From assembly GCF_000331535.1 (NCBI RefSeq), contig NZ_AMZN01000039.1:33720-97719 (forward strand): DNA of 64,000 nucleotides, read 5' to 3'. This DNA is from Fulvivirga imtechensis AK7 (GTDB lineage: Bacteria; Bacteroidota; Bacteroidia; Cytophagales; Cyclobacteriaceae). Shown one piece after another: positions 20,201-27,931 of the stretch; the stretch's first letter is position 1; the number at the start of each line of letters is the position of its first letter. The notes below the pieces were generated by a model, which saw only the letters and a program-made list of their open reading frames with translations, was not told the origin of the DNA and did not search any database. The position numbers and the translations under genes are program-made.

Positions 20201-20564
20201 AGGGCTTATTACCACCAACGCCTGCTGAATCTGTTATATCTTCAAATTTGAAATCACCTTTATTAAGATAAAGACGATTCTTTTTCATATTAGCAGTAAA
20301 GTATATATCGGGCAACCCGTCATTATTTATATCTCCTATGGCCACCCCTCCACCATTGTAAAAATTTCTATACTTGAAAATGTTGAAATTCCGTTGATTT
20401 TCAATTCCATTGACAAATGAAATACCTGTTTGGTCTGCAGATAACTTGACAAATAAACCATCTCCCTTCTGTTTGATTGATTCTCTAAGATTTTCAGAAC
20501 AACCAAATAAACCAAAGAATATCAAGACATATTTCAGTCCGTTTCTTAATATCAATCTCTTCAT
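17205..20564 (-). CDS. CRTAC1-type FG-GAP/VCBS-ASPIC lipoprotein B
   Basis: This 1119-residue paralogue has the same layout as the neighbouring gene. It has a lipobox FGLFGC (Cys near 22), an N-terminal FG-GAP set starting GGGVAIGDINNDGLPDIYF, an ASPIC/UnbV segment (MPSRGFQSSMDYLMTIGLG), and a C-terminal FG-GAP set. The pair probably arose by duplication and then diverged. It begins 245 bp after susD, beyond a strong terminator, so it may be expressed at a lower level than susCD. A role as a glycan-binding or receptor-accessory surface protein is inferred from context only. Confidence 0.88.
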   Translation of the reverse strand: MKRLILRNGLKYVLIFFGLFGCSENLRESIKQKGDGLFVKLSADQTGISFVNGIENQRNFNIFKYRNFYNGGGVAIGDINNDGLPDIYFTANMKKNRLYLNKGDFKFEDITDSAGVGGNKPWSTGVVMVDINGDGLLDIYVSNAGNMEGNNHDNDLYINNGDLTFTEKASEYNLAKSGFSTHAAFFDYDKDGDLDAYLLNNSNIPVSSLGYASDREKRASEWEDVPEIFRGVGDVLLRNDNGKFVDVSEEAGIYGSLIGFGLGVFVCDINNDTYPDIYVSNDFYERDYLYINQKDGTFSEEIKNWTSHLCLSAMGVDMADINNDGLNDIFVTDMMPEKDQRIKSVMEFESYDVFKLKQGRDFYQQYIQNTLQLNNGNNTFSEVAYYSGVAKTDWSWAGLMFDMDNDGYKDIYVTNGIIHDLTDIDFVDFFANEVIQNTVLTGEKKEISSIIDKMPSVPLPNYAYKNNQDLTFKNATNEWGLEIPSFSNGCAYGDLDGDGDLDLVVNNVNMEAFIFENRSSQLTDNNFLQIQLKGMGGNTFAIGTAVKLFVGGFTILQEQMPSRGFQSSMDYLMTIGLGAHETVDSISVLWPDNKITTLKNIKANQKILLNQSEATEYKPRVKKKQKGQFLTEVDQPLMESHKEDAFDDFDQEGLIYKQVSKEGPALAVGDIDNDGNEDVFVGGAKGQPGSIYKHTENGKLRLLKSRCFLDDAGFEDTAAAFFDVDGDGDLDLVVGSGGNSSADKDNYQTRLYLNNGKGEFTRSQSNLPFAKTNISVIAPNDFDSDGDIDLFIGSRSVPGIYGIDPQHLFLINNGDGTFTDGTERYAYDLKGAGMVTDAKWVDIDNDNKDDLVIISEWGAPLIMKNSGRRLSKLDSNLDSLNGFWGGLETSDLDGDGDVDLILGNIGSNVPYLATQENPMKLWINDFDGNGTIEQITTSYFTNGDYPIHMRKELTAQLPGLKKQNLKASDYAKRTIQELFQPDVIDNSVVKTANISESVIAVNKGNGKFSIIKLPPKVQWSNVSAIACTDINSDGNMDLIMGGNKFEMKPQFSRQDASYGHVLIGNGKLDFTWKNYSESGFFIRDEIRHLKSFFDKNGSRYIIAAINNGIPIIFTSNRQE

Positions 20565-20750
20565 ACTGCTAACAGTTTTGCCATATTACATTAATTCTCA
20601 TTAAATACTCTTTCTTGTCATTTTAAAGATAGCTGATGAGTCAAAAAATGAATTAAATGACTAAAATTCATATTCCATACTAATTTCATAATTATCAGTT
20701 ACGGATTGCGTTTATTATGCATAAAAAAATATTGTTGTCCCAAAATACTA

Positions 20751-20773
20751 TAAAAAAGAGGGCTAGCGCCCTC
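20751..20773 (-). terminator. Intrinsic terminator after susD
   Basis: On the minus strand a 6-bp GC-rich stem (GAGGGC/GCCCTC, 20758-20773) is followed by six T residues (20752-20757). It lies 37 bp beyond the susD stop. It should end most susCD transcripts before the CRTAC1-type genes, giving uneven expression across the locus. Confidence 0.85.
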
Positions 20774-20809
20774 CTTTTATATAAATTTAAAGTTTCAAAA
20801 ATAAACAGG

Positions 20810-22381
20810 TTAATAACCTTCGTTTTGCACCAAATTTGGATTAGAGAGTAATGCGCTTGCAGGAATAGGGAATAGATTGGTATGTCCATCACCAGCCTCT
20901 TTAAATTCCCATGCATCATCAAATACCCCAAAACGGATCATATCATTTCTTCTAACATATTCCTGATAAAGTTCTCTTCCTCTCTCGTCAAGTAAGCCTT
21001 GCTCATCCAATGAAGACAGTGGTGGAGTATTCTCTCTTAAGGCCCTAAGTTCATTAACCTCTGCAAGTGCACCACCAGTATTTCCCAATCTTAGCATGGC
21101 CTCAGCTCTCATTAAATGCGCATCAGCGAATCTTGCTAAAACAGTTCCCGAAGTAAAGGCTCCATTAGCTGGCGAATATTTCAGTAATCTCATTCCCGTT
21201 ACTTCATTATTACCCACAAGACCTGGTAGTTCTTTAGTAAACGCAAGTGGAGCGCCTGTTCGGGTTTCTAATGGTACTGCCGCACCATCTCTCCAGCCAT
21301 ACATTTGACCTAGTTGGAAACCATATCCAAAACCTTGGTTATCAGCATTAGTTGAAGCTAATGTGTGGGTGTACCCGCGTCTTTCTTCCTGACCTGAACC
21401 GATGGAATTGTCATTAGTGGGTCCCTCGAATTTATCATAAAACTCAGCTAGAGTAGTGAATCCATTCCATCCACCACCTCCATTTTCCGGGTGCGCCTGA
21501 TTGTAATGTAAAGCACTCCACATCTTAGTGCCTACATCCGCAGTTACATTCCATATAACGTCCGAATTGGTGAATGTTGGCCCAACAAAAAGATCAAAGT
21601 ACGAACCTCCTACCAAAGAATATCCATCGGCTTCAATTTGGTCAACCAGGTCAATGACATCTTGTAAATCATTAGCTCCGTACGAGCCAAGATATACTTC
21701 AGCGTTCAACTTTACTTTAGCAAGTAAAAATCTGGCGGTTGCCTTTACAGCCCTGGTTTTATTGTCGGACGTTGGGTTGCTGGCAGGCAAACCAGCAATT
21801 GCATCATTTAAGTCCTGTACAATTAAATCATAAGCCTCTGAACGATTGTAAACTGTAGGGATAACATCGGGACCATCAGTAGGATTCCTAAATGGAACCT
21901 GACCATAATAATCCATAATTATCCACATATTATATGCCCTAACAAATTTAGCATGAGCAACCTGCTCCACTGTGGCTTTACTCAAAGGGTCAATGACTTC
22001 TGTAGCTCTTAAAACCGCGCCATTCTTATTATTCCAAACATTTACAATATCTCGGTGCGTTGGTCCCCACGTGTGTGCATGTAAAGTTCTCCAAACCCCA
22101 TTATCTCCCCAGTCAGTACCTCTAGTAGGTACAAGCAATATATCTGATGTTACCTCACTTAAAGCATACATTTCTTCTTGAGATGCTATCTGACCTGAAA
22201 TGTTGTTGTACAGGTTATCAACAGACCCAGCGGGATTCTCAACCCCGTTAAAAACTGAAGAGCCACCTTCAGTTATCAATGAATCTGTCTCATCAATGTC
22301 CAGACTACATGAAGATAACAGGAAGCTAAGTAGCACTGCTGATATCAAAAGTCTGTTTTTGATTGTTATATTATTAGTCAT
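20810..22381 (-). CDS. SusD/RagB-family glycan-binding lipoprotein
   Basis: This 523-residue protein has a lipoprotein signal ending LLSSC (Cys near 25). Its SusD-like TPR and binding regions include the C-terminal RADAHLMRAEAMLRLGN-type helices and the closing IRFGVFDDAWEF...NLFPIPASALLSNPNLVQN pattern of the family. SusD proteins cap the SusC transporter at the outer membrane and capture oligosaccharides. It starts 24 bp after susC and is followed by an intrinsic terminator. Specificity cannot be read directly; the locus enzymes suggest an alpha-linked di- or oligosaccharide. Confidence 0.95.
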   Translation of the reverse strand: MTNNITIKNRLLISAVLLSFLLSSCSLDIDETDSLITEGGSSVFNGVENPAGSVDNLYNNISGQIASQEEMYALSEVTSDILLVPTRGTDWGDNGVWRTLHAHTWGPTHRDIVNVWNNKNGAVLRATEVIDPLSKATVEQVAHAKFVRAYNMWIIMDYYGQVPFRNPTDGPDVIPTVYNRSEAYDLIVQDLNDAIAGLPASNPTSDNKTRAVKATARFLLAKVKLNAEVYLGSYGANDLQDVIDLVDQIEADGYSLVGGSYFDLFVGPTFTNSDVIWNVTADVGTKMWSALHYNQAHPENGGGGWNGFTTLAEFYDKFEGPTNDNSIGSGQEERRGYTHTLASTNADNQGFGYGFQLGQMYGWRDGAAVPLETRTGAPLAFTKELPGLVGNNEVTGMRLLKYSPANGAFTSGTVLARFADAHLMRAEAMLRLGNTGGALAEVNELRALRENTPPLSSLDEQGLLDERGRELYQEYVRRNDMIRFGVFDDAWEFKEAGDGHTNLFPIPASALLSNPNLVQNEGY

Positions 22382-22405
22382 GTTTATCTATTTTAAATAG
22401 TTATA

Positions 22406-25400
22406 TCAAAAAGATGCATTTAATCCTATTGTAAACGTCCTTGGTCGGGGATATGCCGCATAATCAATACCAGCGGTCGGAAGCCCGTTCAACAGACCAT
22501 CATCAGCAGGACTTGTGCTTACTTCCGGATCCAATCCAGTGTAATCAGTAATTACAAACAGGTTTTGAGCATTAAAATATAATCTCAAATTTTTGATAAA
22601 ACCAGCCTCTTTCATAGGGACGTTGTAACCCAAATTAAAATTTTGCATTCTTAAAAAGTCTCCCTTTTCCAGAAATCTGGTTGAAACTGCAGCTTCAGCT
22701 GTTCCTGACTCTCCACTTGTCAATACATCGGGAGTTACGTTCCGGGCATTATTTATTGAACCAGCTGTAAAGAATGCATTTTTTGTATTATTGTAAATAT
22801 AATGACCATATTGACCTGAAAAATACATGGCTAAGTCAAATGCTTCATAACGAGCATTTAAAGAAAATCCAACATTCCAGGTTGGTAAAGCAGATTTCCC
22901 TACAAATGTTTGATTATCGCCAATAGGTTGGCCGTTATCATCAAATCCTTCAAACTCTCTTAAGTGATAGGAAAATAAGGGGTATCCCCCGGCTAATCTC
23001 TGAGCATACGCACCAGTCAATCCCTGACCATATATAGTACCTGCATCTAAAACTCCTGCAAAATCCTGAACTTCATTTTTGTTGTGAGAAACATTTCCAC
23101 TGATGCTGAAAGAGGCTTCTGATCTATCAACAGCAAGATACGTAAGGCCTAATTCCCAGCCCTTGTTTTGAACAGTTGCATCTAGGTTATCAAATATTTG
23201 CGTGGCAACCGCTGGTTGGGCAGCATTACGTCTAAGTAGCAAATCCGTAGTATTCTTTACATAATAATCCAAGCTACCACTAACTTTTTCATCTAAAATT
23301 CCAAAGTCAATTCCGATACTCGTCTGAGAAGTAGTCTCCCATTTTAATTCTGGATTGACAGAACCTTGAGTAGTTGTGCCAGGCAAACCTATTTGACGTG
23401 CTGAACCAACACTTACATCTGCATATCTTTCTCTTCTGATAAATTCGCCATATCCAAGACCATCCTGGTTACCTACTATACCATACCCCACTCTAAGTTT
23501 AAAGGTATTGAAAAAATCAGGCATGAAGTTTTCTTCATGAAGTTTCCAGGCAACTGCACCAGAAGGGAATATTCCATATCGATTATCTTTACCAAACTTT
23601 GATGACCCATCAATTCGTAAGGTAGCGGTGATTAAATATTTGTCAGATATTGAAAAATTACCTCTTCCGAAATAAGATTGAATATAGTCTGTTTGATCAT
23701 AAAAATTTGCAGCTATAGCATCAACAGTTACACCCGCAGGTCTATTAAAATAACTTTGCTGAAGGGTTCCCTCACCAAGGTTAATACCGCTTACAAAACC
23801 ACCTGTTGTTTGGGCAGCATCTCTCAAATCATTAGTAACACCCCAGTTGTTGTAGTCCTCGTAAAGTGCCGAAGCAGCATCGTCGGCCGCTTCATAAGAA
23901 TCACGCAGTTCATTTTCCATAGCGCTAAAACTAGTATAATCTGTGAATCCTCTAGCGGATGCCCAGAAATAATCATTTCTAAAGCTCTGAACAGAATAGC
24001 CCCCCACTACTTCAACCTTAACCATTCCAACCTGCTTAGTGTAATTTAGAGTCATCTCAAGAAGATTGCTAATCGTACGATTTTCATTCAATTGTCCCTG
24101 ACCGAAATCCTGAACCCCATCTCCTGCATTTCGCGCATTGCCTGAAATCAAAGTATATCGTTCTCCCTTTGAATAGTCAATACCATAAGTTGCCTTAGCT
24201 GTTAATGCATCAGTTAATTTGTAGTCAGCGGAAAGATTAGTTAAAAACCTATTTGTTGTCCCAGTGCTTCTATAATACTCCAACATATTAGCTGGGCTTC
24301 TTTGACCTCCAGTATTATAATCAGGGTCTGTTGGCCAAGTTGGATTGGCGGAATATGCTGCTCCCAATATGTCTCCTGCAAAACCGGCGTTACCACTGAT
24401 AGGAGGATCCTCTCTTTTAACATTGGAATATGTAGTTGATAAATCTATATTCAGTTTATCATTAAATAATGACTTAGAAGCATTAATTCTTCCAGTCAAT
24501 CTCTTCATAAAAGAGTTCTCCATAACACCTTGCTGATCTTCATAACCTAATGAAGCACGTACAGACGCTGTTTGAAAACCTTTAGCATAAGATAAATTTT
24601 GTTTGTGCGATACCGATGTTCTGGTGATATAATCTTGCCAGTCTGTATCGGAACCATGATCCTGAACAACAGGATCACCACCAAATTGCTCCACCCCTGC
24701 TAAAAACTGTTCTCTACCTAATAGATCATATTCATTAGCGGGTTTAGCAATACTTACACTCGAACCAAAATCAAAAGTACCTCTATTTCCTTTACCACTC
24801 TTAGTGGTTATTATAACCACACCATTAGCACCTCTCGAACCATAAATGGAAGTTGCAGAAGCATCTTTCAGAATGCTAATACTTTCAATATCACTTGGAT
24901 TTATAAAGTTCAAAGGGTTAGTATCTTGCTGAGTTCCAAAACCTACATCCGCGGAAGATGGTTGGGTGCCACCACTTAAAGGAACACCGTCCACAACAAA
25001 AAGTGGATTATTATTAGAACGTATCGAGCTTGTACCTCGAATTCTTAACTGTACACCTGAACCAGGGGATCCGCTGGTAGTAGTTATTTGAACTCCTGAA
25101 GTCTTACCTTGAATCAGTTGTTCGGGAGAAGAAATTATCCCTCCGTTAAAATCCTCAGAAGTCACTGCTGCCACGGCTCCGGTAGCATCTTTTACAGTGG
25201 TCTGACCATAACCAATAACAACAACCTCGGATAGTTGAGTAATATCCGTTTCAAGAGCAACGTCAATTACACTTCGTTGTCCGACCTGCACTTCTTCCTG
25301 TGCATAGCCAATAAAGGAAAATATCAATACCGGATTATCTCCACTCACACTAATAGAGTAGCTTCCATTGATATCCGTGACTGTACCGGTGTTAGTGCCT

Positions 25401-25534
25401 CGCACCAAAATGTTAACACCAGGCAAAGCCGAGCCATCGCTGGAGTCGGTGACTTTTCCTGTGATTGTGCGTTGTGCCAGCAAGCCACCGAAGCTGGCCA
25501 GCATGACCGCAAATAATAGTAAATACTTCTTCAT
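22406..25534 (-). CDS. SusC/RagA-family TonB-dependent outer-membrane transporter
   Basis: This 1042-residue protein has a signal peptide ending LLAQ. A carboxypeptidase-D-like beta-sandwich follows (ITGKVTDSSDGSALPGVNI, about 24-110), then a TonB box region, a plug domain with the SusC signature LFVVDGVPLSG, and a long beta-barrel ending in Phe. It imports oligosaccharides, with SusD as the lid. It is the first gene of the locus. The promoter region (25535-26100) is shared with a divergent LacI-family regulator and contains a LacI-type palindrome. Confidence 0.96.
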   Translation of the reverse strand: MKKYLLLFAVMLASFGGLLAQRTITGKVTDSSDGSALPGVNILVRGTNTGTVTDINGSYSISVSGDNPVLIFSFIGYAQEEVQVGQRSVIDVALETDITQLSEVVVIGYGQTTVKDATGAVAAVTSEDFNGGIISSPEQLIQGKTSGVQITTTSGSPGSGVQLRIRGTSSIRSNNNPLFVVDGVPLSGGTQPSSADVGFGTQQDTNPLNFINPSDIESISILKDASATSIYGSRGANGVVIITTKSGKGNRGTFDFGSSVSIAKPANEYDLLGREQFLAGVEQFGGDPVVQDHGSDTDWQDYITRTSVSHKQNLSYAKGFQTASVRASLGYEDQQGVMENSFMKRLTGRINASKSLFNDKLNIDLSTTYSNVKREDPPISGNAGFAGDILGAAYSANPTWPTDPDYNTGGQRSPANMLEYYRSTGTTNRFLTNLSADYKLTDALTAKATYGIDYSKGERYTLISGNARNAGDGVQDFGQGQLNENRTISNLLEMTLNYTKQVGMVKVEVVGGYSVQSFRNDYFWASARGFTDYTSFSAMENELRDSYEAADDAASALYEDYNNWGVTNDLRDAAQTTGGFVSGINLGEGTLQQSYFNRPAGVTVDAIAANFYDQTDYIQSYFGRGNFSISDKYLITATLRIDGSSKFGKDNRYGIFPSGAVAWKLHEENFMPDFFNTFKLRVGYGIVGNQDGLGYGEFIRRERYADVSVGSARQIGLPGTTTQGSVNPELKWETTSQTSIGIDFGILDEKVSGSLDYYVKNTTDLLLRRNAAQPAVATQIFDNLDATVQNKGWELGLTYLAVDRSEASFSISGNVSHNKNEVQDFAGVLDAGTIYGQGLTGAYAQRLAGGYPLFSYHLREFEGFDDNGQPIGDNQTFVGKSALPTWNVGFSLNARYEAFDLAMYFSGQYGHYIYNNTKNAFFTAGSINNARNVTPDVLTSGESGTAEAAVSTRFLEKGDFLRMQNFNLGYNVPMKEAGFIKNLRLYFNAQNLFVITDYTGLDPEVSTSPADDGLLNGLPTAGIDYAAYPRPRTFTIGLNASF

Positions 25535-26100
25535 AAGGGGTTAGTTTTTAAGCGTAAAAATTAATTTATGTCTTAACTCGTCTACCAATAATAGTGATAA
25601 AATACTCATAGTTCCTAAGAAAAAAAAGCGTTTTTTAACGAAAACGTAATCGCAAACGTTTGCAAAAAATGTATAACTTTAAGGATCAATTGGTATCAGA
25701 ACATTTTTGATAAAAATAAGGCAGACGACTTATGTTATCGGTACCATGATTTTGCTAGGGCTTGGAAGTTTGTTCCAAAAGTATTAGCATTGAACAATTT
25801 ATGGAATAGTCAGAAGCAACTTACATCAACCTGTCATCACATTGTGGTGGTCAGGTACGGATAAGGTTCTAAATAAGACTACTCTCCGGAGGCTCCGGAA
25901 TGTTATTAAATTAAGGTGTCACCCAACTTTGGAGGATCCATGCATAAAGTAACGGCTTTGAGAATGCATTGATTTATCCCCTAGGGTTCCTGAGGCGGCT
26001 CAGGCGAGATGACTACGCTTTTTAGAAGATATTCTTTTTAACTCAATAACATTGGGAGGCTCCGGAACTGGTTGTGACGTTTGAAAGTCAATATATACAC
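25535..26100. promoter_or_regulatory. Divergent susC / lacI control region
   Basis: This 566-bp region separates susC from the LacI-type regulator gene. Besides the palindrome at 25652-25663 it contains an imperfect hairpin near 25829-25858 (ACCTGTCATCACA against TGGTGGTCAGGT). It also has a 13-bp direct repeat GGAGGCTCCGGAA at 25888-25900 and 26055-26067, and a CCTGAG/CTCAGG hairpin near 25990-26006. I see no gene in it. A weak promoter-like GACGTTTG lies at 26076-26083. Confidence 0.6.
25652..25663. promoter_or_regulatory. Putative LacI-family operator
   Basis: The perfect 12-bp palindrome GCAAACGTTTGC has the central CG typical of LacI/GalR-family operators. It lies about 118 bp upstream of susC and opposite the divergent LacI-type gene. 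A similar half site, GAAAACG, lies about 10 bp away. Binding by the neighbouring regulator is inferred. Confidence 0.7.
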
Positions 26101-27132
26101 ATGAAGAGTAATCAGATCACCATTAAGGATATTGCACGAGAGTTGGACATTTCACCGTCCACCGTGTCGAGGGCGCTTAAAGACCATCCTGATATTAGCC
26201 CAAAAACGAAGAAACAGGTAAGAGAACTAGCTGAAAAGCTGAACTATCAGCCCAACAGCATCGCTTTGAGCCTGAGGAGCAGTAAAACAAATACAATAGG
26301 TGTGGTGATCCCCCAGATAGAGCATTTCTTTTTCTCTACTGTGATCAGTGGTATAGAAGATGTGGCCTATGCGGCCGGCTATAGTGTAATTGTAGCCCAG
26401 AGTAATGAATCGTATGAAAGGGAGGTGATGGATACTCAGGCCTTATTTAATAACAGGGTGGACGGTATTCTGGTGTCTATGTCGAGAGAGACGACAGACT
26501 ACAAGCATCTTGAATCGCTTCATACCCGTGGTATACCCATGGTATTCTATGACAGGGTGTGCGATTCCATCAATTGCAGCAAGGTAGTTGTTGATGACTT
26601 TGACGGAAGCTATCAGGCCACCAAACACCTGATCGAGCAAGGGTATAAAAGAATAGCACACCTGGCAGGCCCATACAGCCTTACGATGTTTCGGCAGCGA
26701 CTGGAGGGATATAAAAAGGCGTTGGAAGATCATGGCCTGCCTATTGATGAAAATCTTATACTACAGGAAAATGCCTCCAATGATGAAACCTTAGCCAAAG
26801 AACTTACCAAAGAACTGATGGCTATGAAAAACCGGCCTGATGCGATCTTTGCAAATACAGACATCGCTGCGCTTGGAGCTATGATCACTATAAAGGAATA
26901 TGGACTGAAAATACCTGGTGATATTGGTATTGTAGGTTTTAGTAATTGGAGATTTACCGCTCTAACGGAACCGACCATTACCACAGTATCTCAGCCAGGC
27001 TTTGAAATGGGACAGGAAGCGGCCCACCTTCTGATCAGAGAGATAGAAGCTAAGAAGGATCAGGTGATTGAGCCGGAGACCAAGATCCTGAAAACTGAGT
27101 TGGTGGTGAGGAAGTCTTCGGTACTGAAGTAG
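26101..27132 (+). CDS. LacI-family transcriptional regulator
   Basis: I place the start at 26101 (MKSNQITIKDIAREL), because the LacI helix-turn-helix begins within the first ten residues in this family. A 9-codon upstream extension is also open. The 343-residue protein has the HTH (IKDIARELDISPSTVSRAL) and the hinge helix (YQPNSIALSLRSSKT). A periplasmic-binding-protein-like sensor domain follows, with the usual DDFDGSYQATKHLIEQGYKRIAHLAG region. It is divergent from susC and very likely controls the locus through the nearby palindrome. The inducer is unknown but presumably a sugar from the imported glycan. Confidence 0.92.
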   Translation: MKSNQITIKDIARELDISPSTVSRALKDHPDISPKTKKQVRELAEKLNYQPNSIALSLRSSKTNTIGVVIPQIEHFFFSTVISGIEDVAYAAGYSVIVAQSNESYEREVMDTQALFNNRVDGILVSMSRETTDYKHLESLHTRGIPMVFYDRVCDSINCSKVVVDDFDGSYQATKHLIEQGYKRIAHLAGPYSLTMFRQRLEGYKKALEDHGLPIDENLILQENASNDETLAKELTKELMAMKNRPDAIFANTDIAALGAMITIKEYGLKIPGDIGIVGFSNWRFTALTEPTITTVSQPGFEMGQEAAHLLIREIEAKKDQVIEPETKILKTELVVRKSSVLK

Positions 27133-27227
27133 CTGGAAGCCGGAAGGACTGAAGTGTATAATCAGAGCCACAACATCTGTTATCATTCCTGAGCAAAGGT
27201 ACTTTCAGCTATTTACTCCTTATATAT

Positions 27228-27797
27228 ATGGAAATAAGAATTGCAAATATTGCCGATATAGAAGGTGTTCTGGCACTCCAGCAACTTTATCTTTATGATA
27301 GCCTCGCCGAAAGCGAACGGAAGAATGGTTTTGTTACCACACCATTTACCCCGCAACAGGTAGAAGCCGTCATATCAGATCAGGCGCTATTTATAGCTGT
27401 TGATGAAGGGAAGGTAGTGGCTTACATCTTTGCAGGGAGTTGGGAATTCTATAGTCAATGGCCTATCTTCCCTTATATGACATCTCTCTTCCCAGGCTTA
27501 ACATTTAAGGGAAGCACTGTCAGTATAGAGAGTAGCTTCCAGTATGGTCCGATCTGCATAGATGTCTCGTACCGGGGCTCAGGGTTACTTCTGTCCTTGT
27601 TTGAATTCATGAGACAGCACATGGCTAAGCGATATCCCCTCACTGCCACCTTTATTAATAAGGTAAACGTACGCTCACTCAAAGCTCATGTCGACAAGCT
27701 GGGCTGGAGAGTGATTGGAAACTTCCAGTACAATGATAAGGACTACTGGATCCTGGCTTATGATATGGGTATACCGGCAGTTGTTAATGCCAAATGA
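27228..27797 (+). CDS. GNAT-family N-acetyltransferase
   Basis: This 189-residue protein has the GNAT layout: an N-terminal IRIANIADIEGVLALQQ strand-helix, a central acceptor region, and an acetyl-CoA-binding-like segment (YRGSGLLLSLFEFMRQHMAKRYP). The late motif NVRSLKAHVDKLGWRVIGNFQYN resembles the family's C-terminal beta-alpha-beta unit. The substrate is unknown. It follows the LacI-type gene by 95 bp on the same strand and converges with the AraC/TPR regulator. It has no evident link to the sugar locus. Confidence 0.78.
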   Translation: MEIRIANIADIEGVLALQQLYLYDSLAESERKNGFVTTPFTPQQVEAVISDQALFIAVDEGKVVAYIFAGSWEFYSQWPIFPYMTSLFPGLTFKGSTVSIESSFQYGPICIDVSYRGSGLLLSLFEFMRQHMAKRYPLTATFINKVNVRSLKAHVDKLGWRVIGNFQYNDKDYWILAYDMGIPAVVNAK

Positions 27798-27931
27798 TCC
27801 TGAGCCAAAATTTTGAGATCACATTTTGACAATACTTACAATGCCTTAACGTCAAGCTTTATTGAAAAAAAAGCATCAATCGCTCTGCACTCAGCGTCCA
27901 GCGCTTCGCCCTTCAAAACAGGCTGTCTGCA

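Noticed and set aside
14900..20600. Many medium-length frames opposite the CRTAC1-type genes
   Set aside because: They are antisense shadows of the repetitive Asp/Asn-rich coding sequence and recur with the FG-GAP repeats.
23678..24049. 123-codon frame antisense to susC
   Set aside because: It lies wholly within susC, has no recognisable domain, and overlaps a barrel region with strong coding evidence on the other strand.
26074..26100. Upstream start for the LacI-type regulator
   Set aside because: It would add nine residues before the HTH, which in this family starts within the first ten residues. The ATG at 26101 fits better.
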